Positions 1 to 4,472 of a stretch of 5,694 nucleotides of DNA are shown in pieces. Position 1 is the first letter of the stretch, and each line of letters starts with the position of its first letter. The stretch comes from Anaerolinea sp. (GTDB lineage Bacteria > Chloroflexota > Anaerolineae > JAAEKA01). The stretch lies in assembly GCA_014879765.1 (NCBI GenBank), contig JACSRL010000438.1, positions 1 through 5,694 on the forward strand. The letters run 5' to 3'. A program made the position numbers and the translations under genes. The notes under the pieces were generated by a model, which made no database searches, was not told where the DNA came from, and saw only the letters and a program-made list of their open reading frames with translations.

Positions 1-20
1 CACTGGCTAAGCTCAGGGCT

Positions 21-42
21 CCCAGCGGCTGAGGCCGCTTGG
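21..42 (+). terminator. GC-rich hairpin, possible end of an upstream transcript
   Basis: AGCGGC (24-29) pairs with GCCGCT (34-39) around a TGAG loop. CC (21-22) and GG (41-42) can extend the stem past one C/T mismatch. No T-run follows, so it is at best a weak intrinsic terminator for a gene left of the window. It could instead be a structured leader element of the gene at 110. Confidence 0.25.
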
Positions 43-52
43 TGCTGTCAGA

Positions 53-71
53 CGGTGAATTCCATTCACTG
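53..71. promoter_or_regulatory. Operator-like palindrome
   Basis: GTGAAT (55-60) and ATTCAC (64-69) are perfect inverted repeats around TCC, extended to C53/G71 through a G/T pair. The site lies about 40 bp before the GTG at 110 and overlaps the second copy of the leader repeat. Its size suits a dimeric regulator, but I see no convincing -35/-10 pair nearby, so the role is inferred from symmetry only. Confidence 0.3.
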
Positions 72-109
72 GGCTTAGCTCAGATCAGCAGGCCGCAGCG
101 TCACAGGCT

Positions 110-880
110 GTGACAGCGCAGGCCGTACCGGCCGTCGGTTTCCTGGTGATGGCGTTTACCGATGTAACGGCCGCGGACCAGGCGTTGGACGCGATGAAAG
201 ACGCGAAGCAGCAGCAGCAGTTCTACTTCGAAGATGCCGCCGTCATCACCCAGGATGCACAAGGCAAGGTGAAGTATCACGAGACCGGCGACATGGGCGC
301 CGGCAAGGGCGCCGGCATTGGCGCGCTGGTAGGCGGCGTGCTTGGTGTTCTGGGCGGTCCGGCCGGCGTCGCGTTGGGTGCAGGCGCCGGGGCAGCCATC
401 GGCGCTGCCTTTGCGGCCCACGATGGCGGGTTCAAGAACGAGAATCTGCAGACGGTCGGCCTGGCGCTGATGCCAAACACCTCGGCCATCGCCGTCATCA
501 CCAGCCATGACTTCCTGAAGGCGATGCAGCAGCAGGTGCCTATCGAGGATATCCGCACCGCCGTCGGCAAGCTGGCCGCGGAACTCTCGGCGCAGCTCGC
601 GGCGGGCAAGTGCGTGGCCATCGGAATGCTTCTGACGCCGGACGGGCTGGGCATCAAAGAAATCGCGGCCGACGAAACCTCCACCCAGGTTGTCGGCGCC
701 GTGCTCACTGCCGACGCGGTGGCCGCAGGCGCGGCTGTCGTTACGGCTGAAGGCGCTGCTTATGAGGTCGTTGTGGCGACCGCAGAAGGCGCAGTGGGAG
801 AAGCCGGCGTGATCACGGACGAAGGCGCTGAGATCGTGGACGTGGTCGCCACGCCCGCACCCGACGCACCGACGAACTAA
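110..880 (+). CDS. DUF1269-like glycine-zipper membrane protein with extended tail
   Basis: This 256-residue protein resembles the DUF1269 family, whose function is unknown. Residues 9-18 (VGFLVMAFTD) form the opening beta strand, followed by a helix and a QQQQ stretch (34-37). Residues 41-58 resemble the family's 'EDAAVI...GKVK' section. Residues 60-102 are a glycine-zipper hydrophobic hairpin (GAGKGAGIGALVGG, then GAGAGAAIGAAFAA) likely to insert in a membrane. Residues 105-131 match the family's 'LxPNTSAIAVI' region. Residues 198-256 are a low-complexity Val/Ala/Glu/Gly tail ending in APDAPTN. I recall the family as roughly 150-180 residues, so this copy looks about 80 longer. The frame opens after a TGA at 56-58. 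GTG at 110 is preferred over ATG at 149 because the latter would cut the first strand. Neither has a good Shine-Dalgarno site. No signal peptide is seen. The gene is separated from the next by a strong hairpin. Confidence 0.8.
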   Translation: MTAQAVPAVGFLVMAFTDVTAADQALDAMKDAKQQQQFYFEDAAVITQDAQGKVKYHETGDMGAGKGAGIGALVGGVLGVLGGPAGVALGAGAGAAIGAAFAAHDGGFKNENLQTVGLALMPNTSAIAVITSHDFLKAMQQQVPIEDIRTAVGKLAAELSAQLAAGKCVAIGMLLTPDGLGIKEIAADETSTQVVGAVLTADAVAAGAAVVTAEGAAYEVVVATAEGAVGEAGVITDEGAEIVDVVATPAPDAPTN

Positions 881-888
881 CGGTGGCA

Positions 889-927
889 GACTGATAGAAC
901 GCTGCTCAGCGCAGTGTTCTATCAGTC
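889..927. terminator. 17-bp stem-loop after the DUF1269-like gene
   Basis: The left arm 889-905 and right arm 911-927 are reverse complements over 17 positions, with a single G/T wobble (901/915) and a 5-nt loop TCAGC. It begins 8 nt after the TAA at 878-880, where a terminator is expected. There is no T-tract on either strand next to the stem, so it is not a textbook intrinsic terminator. It may act with Rho, stabilise the 3' end, or be a repeated palindromic element. It also marks the junction with the DUF1214 fragment. Confidence 0.55.
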
Positions 928-954
928 CAAGGCGTCTCCTTCAACGCAGCACGG

Positions 955-1068
955 CGCAGGCCGTGGATCATGCAAGGCCGCTTCCCCTTCTTCCGCCTTT
1001 ACGGCTCGACCGAGCCGTATTTCGACCAGACGTGGAAGCTCGAGGACATCGTCGCGGTGCGGCAATAA
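955..1068 (+). pseudogene. C-terminal remnant of a DUF1254/DUF1214 protein
   Basis: The frame reads RRPWIMQGRFPFFRLYGSTE followed by PYFDQTWKLEDIVAVRQ and a TAA at 1066-1068. This resembles the end of DUF1214-domain proteins, which close with an 'NW...G.F...RLYGPTE..FD.TWK..DI' pattern. Such proteins usually run to several hundred residues. Here the frame is closed by a TAG at 895-897, so only the tail survives. An ATG at 970 would give a 32-residue peptide, but no ribosome site precedes it. It ends 27 nt before the transporter ATG, in keeping with an ancestral operon whose first gene was deleted or replaced by the block to its left. The family call is from pattern memory. Confidence 0.6.
1000..1019. 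repeat. Short perfect hairpin inside the DUF1214 remnant
   Basis: TACGGCTCG (1000-1008) and CGAGCCGTA (1011-1019) are perfect inverted repeats separated by AC. As RNA this is an 8-bp GC-rich stem with a GACC tetraloop, followed by TTTCGACC. It may be a weak terminator or attenuator ahead of the transporter operon. It may also simply reflect codons for YGSTEPY in the former coding sequence. Confidence 0.3.
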
Positions 1069-1095
1069 GATGCAGAAAAGGAAGTGAACATCTCA

Positions 1096-1977
1096 ATGAC
1101 TCTCGAAGAATTGATCGGTGCGATTGCCGGACTATCCGGCCTGCTCTTCGTCGTCACCAGCATGTTGGGCATGGGCGCATCGCTGACCATGGCGATGATC
1201 CTGCAGCCGCTCAAGAACGGGAAATTGGTGATCCTGGCCCTGGTCGCCAACTTCATCCTGGTGCCGGCGCTGGCCTACGCGATCACGCTCGTGTTCCCCC
1301 TAGCGGACGACCTGAAGATCGGCCTGATCGTGTTGGGCTGCGCGGCCGGCGCACCCTTCCTGCCCAAGCTGGCGCAAAACGCCAAAGGCAGCCTCGGCTT
1401 CAGCGTCGGATTGATGGTGTTGCTGATGGTGGTGACCATCGCCTACATGCCCATCGTGATGCCGCTGCTGCTGCAAGGCGTGTCGGTGAACCCCTGGGAC
1501 ATCGCCAAGTCGCTGATCGTGCTGATGCTGGTCCCATTGGCCATCGGCCTGTTGATTCGCTCCCACTCGGTGGAAGACGGGGACCACTGGAAAGCCCTGA
1601 TGAACAAGACCTCCAGCATTGGCCTGTTGGTCATGATGGTGGGGTCCCTGGCGCTGAACATCTCCAACATCATCGACTTTATCGGCTCCTGGGGCCTGCT
1701 GGCGCTGGTCGTGTTCCTGGTCGGGTCGTTGCTCATCGGCGTGCTGCTGGGCGGTCGCAATCCAGGGATACGCGCCGTGATGGGGCTGGGCACTGCGCAG
1801 CGCAATATCTCCGCAGCCATCGTGGTGGTCACCCAGAACTTCGCCGGCGCCGACACCCTTCCGTTCACACTGGTGGCGGCAATCCTGGGCCTGTTGATCC
1901 TGATGCCGGCCGCAAAACGCATGGGGGGGAAGCAAGAGGCGCCCGCGACGCCAACTGGCGCCCCCCAAACGCCATAG
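1096..1977 (+). CDS. BASS/SBF-like membrane transporter
   Basis: The 293-residue protein is almost entirely membrane-embedded. Hydrophobic segments lie near residues 6-25, 42-66, 73-89, 101-126, 135-156, 173-195, 200-218, 225-249 and 254-274, followed by a short Pro/Ala-rich tail. The layout and two motifs suggest the bile acid:sodium symporter superfamily (SBF): GAPFLPKL at 85-92, matching the family's first crossover, and GLGTAQRNISAA at 230-241, matching the second. Family members move organic anions such as bile salts, steroid sulfates and keto acids across the inner membrane, often with Na+. At the second crossover, the acidic residue that helps bind sodium in characterised bile-salt members appears to be Gly/Thr here, so coupling could differ. 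The AGGA at 1079-1082 suits ATG 1096 (13-nt gap, long) better than GTG 1084 (1-nt gap). Starting at 1084 adds four residues. Substrate unknown. Confidence 0.8.
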   Translation: MTLEELIGAIAGLSGLLFVVTSMLGMGASLTMAMILQPLKNGKLVILALVANFILVPALAYAITLVFPLADDLKIGLIVLGCAAGAPFLPKLAQNAKGSLGFSVGLMVLLMVVTIAYMPIVMPLLLQGVSVNPWDIAKSLIVLMLVPLAIGLLIRSHSVEDGDHWKALMNKTSSIGLLVMMVGSLALNISNIIDFIGSWGLLALVVFLVGSLLIGVLLGGRNPGIRAVMGLGTAQRNISAAIVVVTQNFAGADTLPFTLVAAILGLLILMPAAKRMGGKQEAPATPTGAPQTP

Positions 1978-1997
1978 ATCCACACACCATAGGTGCT

Positions 1998-2003
1998 GAG
2001 GAG
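1998..2003 (+). promoter_or_regulatory. Ribosome binding site fixing the MBL start
   Basis: GAGGAG lies 7 nt before ATG 2011. An in-frame GTG at 1993 overlaps the upstream side of this site and has no Shine-Dalgarno of its own, so ATG 2011 is the better start. Confidence 0.8.
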
Positions 2004-2010
2004 AACGAAC

Positions 2011-3159
2011 ATGACGAATTTCGATCCCACATCCCTGCCGGCGCAAACCTTTGCCGGCGGAACCAAGGCCATCACCACGACGCCGATCGTCGGCGCGCCG
2101 CGACGAGAGTACGCGGAGATGTTCGTCCCCGGCCAGGAGGAACTCGAAGATGGCGAGCTGCGCGTGACGGTGCTGGGCAGCGGCAATCCCTGGGTGACGC
2201 GCGCCCAGTCCTCGGGCAGCATCCTGGTCGAGGTCGGCAACCCGGAGCGTGACCTCCTGCTGTTCGACGTCGGCAGCGGCTCCATCGCCAACTACGGGAG
2301 CCTGCGGCTGCCAGTCAACACGCTGGACAAGGTGTTCCTGACCCACCTGCACGCCGACCACACGGCCGACCTGATCACACTCTCCGGCAGCTTCTCCAAG
2401 GTGGGGCGGGCGGACGGGCCGGTCAGGGTATGGGGCCCCAGCGGGACCGAGCCGCGCCTGGGCACGCGCCACTTCGTCGAGGCCATCGAGGAGGCGCTGG
2501 CCTGGGACACGGCCGCCGGCGCCGGCGCCATCAACCCGGACAGCATGAAGATCGGGGTGACCGAGTTCGACTTCATGCAGACCCAGGTGGTCTACGAGGC
2601 CAACGGCGTCAAGATCACCTCGTTTCCCGTCATCCACGCCCTGAGCGGCGCGGTCGGCTACCGCGTCGACTTCGCTGGCCTGACCTTCGTCCACTCCGGC
2701 GACACGCGCGCCGGCTGGCCGCTGGTGCGCGCCTGTGAAGGCGGCGTCGACCTGCTGATCCACGAGTGCTTCCCGCCTGCGGCGGCGCTGGCGGCCGCCT
2801 CGGGTCTCTCCATCGAGCGGGCGACGATGGCGCTGAATGCCGCGCACACCTCGCCGAAGGCCGCCGGCAAAGTGTTCGGGCTGGTCAAGCCGCGCCTGGC
2901 CGGCCTTTGGCACACGCCGATGCTCGCGCCCCCGATCGTCCCCATGATCTTCGCCGAGCTGCGCACGGTCTATGACGGCCCTGTGGTCCAGACCCAGGAT
3001 CTGACCGTGTTCAACATCACCCAGGAGGCCGTGGTCGTTCGCCAGGCGCAGGTGATCGACCAGTTGCCGCCGATCCCTGGCCAGCAGCGTGCGCCCTTCA
3101 CGCCTGCCATGCCGGCGCCTCCCGCCTGGTGGGCCGAGGCGCTGATTCCGCTCGACTGA
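2011..3159 (+). CDS. MBL-fold metallo-hydrolase (RNase Z/GntH-like)
   Basis: The 382-residue protein has the metal-binding set of the metallo-beta-lactamase fold: HLHADH at 112-117 (H112, H114, D116, H117), H209 in VIHALSG, D230 in HSGDT, and H250 in IHECF. HTSPKAAGKVF at 279-289 and H300 in LWHTP follow the RNase Z pattern of late histidines, so a two-zinc site is likely. The opening LRVTVLGSGNPWVTRAQSSG (50-69) is the usual first strand and turn. The region near WGPSG (141-145) and the tail DLTVFNIT (330-337) recall the group annotated in databases as guanitoxin-biosynthesis GntH-like MBL proteins, a label transferred widely to genes outside that pathway. No guanitoxin neighbours are visible. 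No signal peptide is evident, so it is probably cytoplasmic. It starts 33 nt after the transporter stop and is likely co-transcribed. Substrate unknown: ester, lactone or sulfate-ester hydrolysis are all possible. Confidence 0.9.
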   Translation: MTNFDPTSLPAQTFAGGTKAITTTPIVGAPRREYAEMFVPGQEELEDGELRVTVLGSGNPWVTRAQSSGSILVEVGNPERDLLLFDVGSGSIANYGSLRLPVNTLDKVFLTHLHADHTADLITLSGSFSKVGRADGPVRVWGPSGTEPRLGTRHFVEAIEEALAWDTAAGAGAINPDSMKIGVTEFDFMQTQVVYEANGVKITSFPVIHALSGAVGYRVDFAGLTFVHSGDTRAGWPLVRACEGGVDLLIHECFPPAAALAAASGLSIERATMALNAAHTSPKAAGKVFGLVKPRLAGLWHTPMLAPPIVPMIFAELRTVYDGPVVQTQDLTVFNITQEAVVVRQAQVIDQLPPIPGQQRAPFTPAMPAPPAWWAEALIPLD

Positions 3160-3199
3160 GTTCTGACAAGCGGCAATCCGACGACTTACGAGGTAGATC

Positions 3200-3238
3200 A
3201 TGGGTGATGGCGCACCGAAACCAGGAGCAACAACGTGA
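3200..3238 (+). CDS. Possible 12-codon leader peptide before AI-2E gene
   Basis: ATG 3200 reads MGDGAPKPGATT and ends at TGA 3236-3238, which overlaps the AI-2E start in a GTGA arrangement (GTG 3235-3237). GAGGT at 3190-3194 is a reasonable ribosome site at 5-nt spacing, and it sits inside the left arm of the 15-bp inverted repeat. The arrangement suggests translational coupling: ribosomes finishing the mini-ORF would be placed at the AI-2E start, and folding of the arms would hide the mini-ORF's ribosome site. The peptide matches no family I know. It could be chance, since short ORFs are common. Confidence 0.3.
   Translation: MGDGAPKPGATT
3223..3227 (+). promoter_or_regulatory. Ribosome binding site of the AI-2E gene
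   Basis: AGGAG sits 7 nt before the GTG at 3235 and decides that start. It lies in the spacer of the 15-bp inverted repeat, so it stays unpaired by the arms. Confidence 0.75.
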
Positions 3239-4350
3239 ACAAGTTGTCTAATCGCCTGCCGATCTACCTCGTAAGCCTGGCCGCTATCTTCGTCATTCTG
3301 TTTGGAATCCGTGCGACAGCGCCGATTATCAACCCGATTCTGTTGGCGGTCATGATCACCATTATGGTGCTGCCCATCCCTGCCCGTTTGACGCATCGTG
3401 GGCTGCCGGGCTGGCTGTCGCTGGTGCTGACCATTTTGATGGTGGTGGTGGTCATGGGACTGGTCATCGTACTGGTCTTCTTCATGGTGACCAAGCTGGC
3501 GGTCGAGCTGCCGGTCTTCATGGCCGACGCGCTGGCCAGCGCTGGCCAGGACCTGCCTTCCGAGGTGACCGGTTCGCAGGAGGTCACGGCCACCGCCGAA
3601 TACCCGCTCCAATTAGGACCGATAGCCCAGGGTGCAATAACGACCACCGTGGACCTGCTGGTCCAATTTGGCATGGCCCTGTTCATCTTCTTCTTCATGA
3701 TCAGCGCTGCCCTCTCCCTTCCTGGCGGCGAGCGTCTCGGTCTGGACCCGCGGGCGCCGCTGGTCGGACGCGTCGGCGCACTCACTGAGGAGATCCGCCA
3801 CTATATGACCATCCTGACCGGGATCAACTTCCTGGTGGGACTGGGCGACACCGTGTTCCTCATGATCCTGGGCGTGGACTACGCCCTTCTGTGGGGACTG
3901 CTGGCTTGGCTTATGGGCTACATCCCCTCAATTGGTTTCATCATCGCCTTGATCCCACCGATGCTCATCGCCTACGCCCAGTACGGCCTGGAAACGGCGG
4001 TGCTGGTCCTGATCGGTTACGTGCTGATCAACGGCGGCGTGCAGAACTTCATCCAGCCCAAGATGATGGGCCAAGGCTTGAAGATCAATCCGCTGGTGGT
4101 GTTTGTCGGCCTGTTTGTGTGGACCTTTCTGCTGGGAGGGATTGGCGCCATCCTGGCGGTGCCGCTCACACTGCTGGTCTTGACCCTCATGGAGAATTTC
4201 GAGGGCACGCGCATGGCGGCGGTTTTGATGCGCTACACCGGCGAGGAAAAGAAAGAGGAACGGCAGCAAGCAATGCAGCAGGCAAGAGGCCTGTGGGATG
4301 AGGCCAGGGTTGCCATCGCTCAGACGGATGGGCGTGAAGAACAAGGATGA
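3235..4350 (+). CDS. AI-2E/PerM-family transporter (inner membrane)
   Basis: The 371-residue protein belongs to the AI-2 exporter (AI-2E, PF01594) family, also called PerM/YdiK-like. Members are inner-membrane proteins; a few are reported to export AI-2 or act in Na+/H+ exchange, but most have no known substrate. Hydrophobic segments lie near 11-25, 30-47, 60-84, 139-161, 194-213, 217-247, 254-267 and 284-318, with a soluble loop at about 88-136. Diagnostic motifs are ALLWGLLAWLMGYIPSIG at 217-234 and NFIQPKMMGQGLKINPLVVF at 271-290, followed by GGIGAILAVPLT at 301-312. The tail 336-371 is charged and Gln-rich (GEEKKEERQQAMQQ). Length is usual for the family. The GTG start has AGGAG 7 nt upstream and lies inside a 15-bp inverted repeat, suggesting translational control. 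It follows the MBL gene by 75 nt. Its role beside a sulfatase is unknown; efflux of a product or a stress function is possible. Confidence 0.93.
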   Translation: MNKLSNRLPIYLVSLAAIFVILFGIRATAPIINPILLAVMITIMVLPIPARLTHRGLPGWLSLVLTILMVVVVMGLVIVLVFFMVTKLAVELPVFMADALASAGQDLPSEVTGSQEVTATAEYPLQLGPIAQGAITTTVDLLVQFGMALFIFFFMISAALSLPGGERLGLDPRAPLVGRVGALTEEIRHYMTILTGINFLVGLGDTVFLMILGVDYALLWGLLAWLMGYIPSIGFIIALIPPMLIAYAQYGLETAVLVLIGYVLINGGVQNFIQPKMMGQGLKINPLVVFVGLFVWTFLLGGIGAILAVPLTLLVLTLMENFEGTRMAAVLMRYTGEEKKEERQQAMQQARGLWDEARVAIAQTDGREEQG

Positions 4351-4380
4351 GGCAACAAGCTCGCGCCCAAGGAGTGTACC

Positions 4381-4412
4381 TGGCTCATCACTGCTCAGAT
4401 CTGAGGATGCCA
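4381..4412. promoter_or_regulatory. 12-bp perfect palindrome before the sulfatase gene
   Basis: CTCAGATCTGAG (4394-4405) is a perfect palindrome in the 122-nt gap between the AI-2E stop and the sulfatase start. Flanking CATC (4386-4389) and GATG (4406-4409), then TGG (4381-4383) and CCA (4410-4412), allow a longer imperfect stem with bulges. There is no T-tract, so a regulator site or an mRNA processing stem is more likely than a terminator. Confidence 0.35.
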
Positions 4413-4434
4413 GCTTCGTGTTCGAACCGTGGCT

Positions 4435-4450
4435 GGTCACGTCGTTGACC
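4435..4450. promoter_or_regulatory. Dyad GGTCA-N6-TGACC before the sulfatase gene
   Basis: GGTCA (4435-4439) and TGACC (4446-4450) are inverted repeats with a CGTCGT spacer, ending 22 nt before the ATG at 4473. The half-site and spacing would suit a dimeric transcription factor, yet the site is close to the ribosome site, so it could equally be a small mRNA hairpin. No convincing -10 box follows the TTGACC. Confidence 0.25.
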
Positions 4451-4460
4451 GCTCAATCAA

Positions 4461-4465
4461 AGGAG
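4461..4465 (+). promoter_or_regulatory. Ribosome binding site of the sulfatase gene
   Basis: AGGAG within AAAGGAGA lies 7 nt before ATG 4473, which is the textbook distance and fixes the sulfatase start. Confidence 0.85.
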
Positions 4466-4472
4466 AAATCGC

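Larger units (their letters stand above)
1..83. repeat. Pair of near-identical 16/17-bp repeats in leader
   Basis: CACTGGCTAAGCTCAG at 1-16 recurs as CACTGGGCTTAGCTCAG at 67-83, differing by one inserted G and one A/T change. The cores (GCTAAGC at 6-12, GCTTAGC at 73-79) are also reverse complements, so the copies can be read as direct or inverted repeats. They lie in the noncoding leader before the gene at 110 and enclose a GC hairpin and a palindrome. They could be paired regulator-binding sites or the ends of a small element. I do not recognise a known motif, and the window start may cut off further copies. Confidence 0.5.
3185..3275. repeat. Perfect 15-bp inverted repeat bracketing the AI-2E start
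   Basis: CTTACGAGGTAGATC (3185-3199) is the exact reverse complement of GATCTACCTCGTAAG (3261-3275), with a 61-nt spacer. The left arm contains GAGGT (3190-3194), which can serve as Shine-Dalgarno for the ATG at 3200. The spacer holds a 12-codon mini-ORF, the AI-2E Shine-Dalgarno (AGGAG) and its GTG. The right arm is within AI-2E codons 9-14 (IYLVS). In the spacer, ACAAC (3230-3234) and GTTGT (3243-3247) can form a small stem placing the GTG in its loop. Possible roles are RNA control of translation, a DNA operator pair, an invertible segment, or a template-switch scar. Confidence 0.85.

Noticed and set aside
39..67. Sigma-70 promoter with TTGGTG as -35 box
   Set aside because: The hexamer at the proper spacing (about TCCATT) matches the -10 consensus poorly, so I do not call a promoter.
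889..927. Integron attC site for the 17-bp stem-loop
   Set aside because: The arms lack the RYYYAAC and GTTRRRY end boxes, and no integron cassette structure or integrase is present.
963..2252. 429-codon + strand frame overlapping the transporter and the MBL start
   Set aside because: The product is Arg/His/Gly-rich without hydrophobic segments or motifs, and the transporter frame explains the same bases.
1300..3612. 770-codon open frame on the minus strand across the transporter, MBL and AI-2E genes
   Set aside because: It is antisense to three well-supported genes. Its His/Gln/Arg/Asp-rich, low-complexity product matches no family and is typical of the antisense shadow of GC-rich codons.
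4347..4448. 33-codon ORF starting in an ATGA overlap with the AI-2E stop (MRQQARAQGVYL...)
   Set aside because: Only a poorly spaced AAGG precedes it. The peptide resembles nothing I know and has several residues of poor coding character (Cys, His, Trp, Arg-rich). It could be an incidental reading of the gap.
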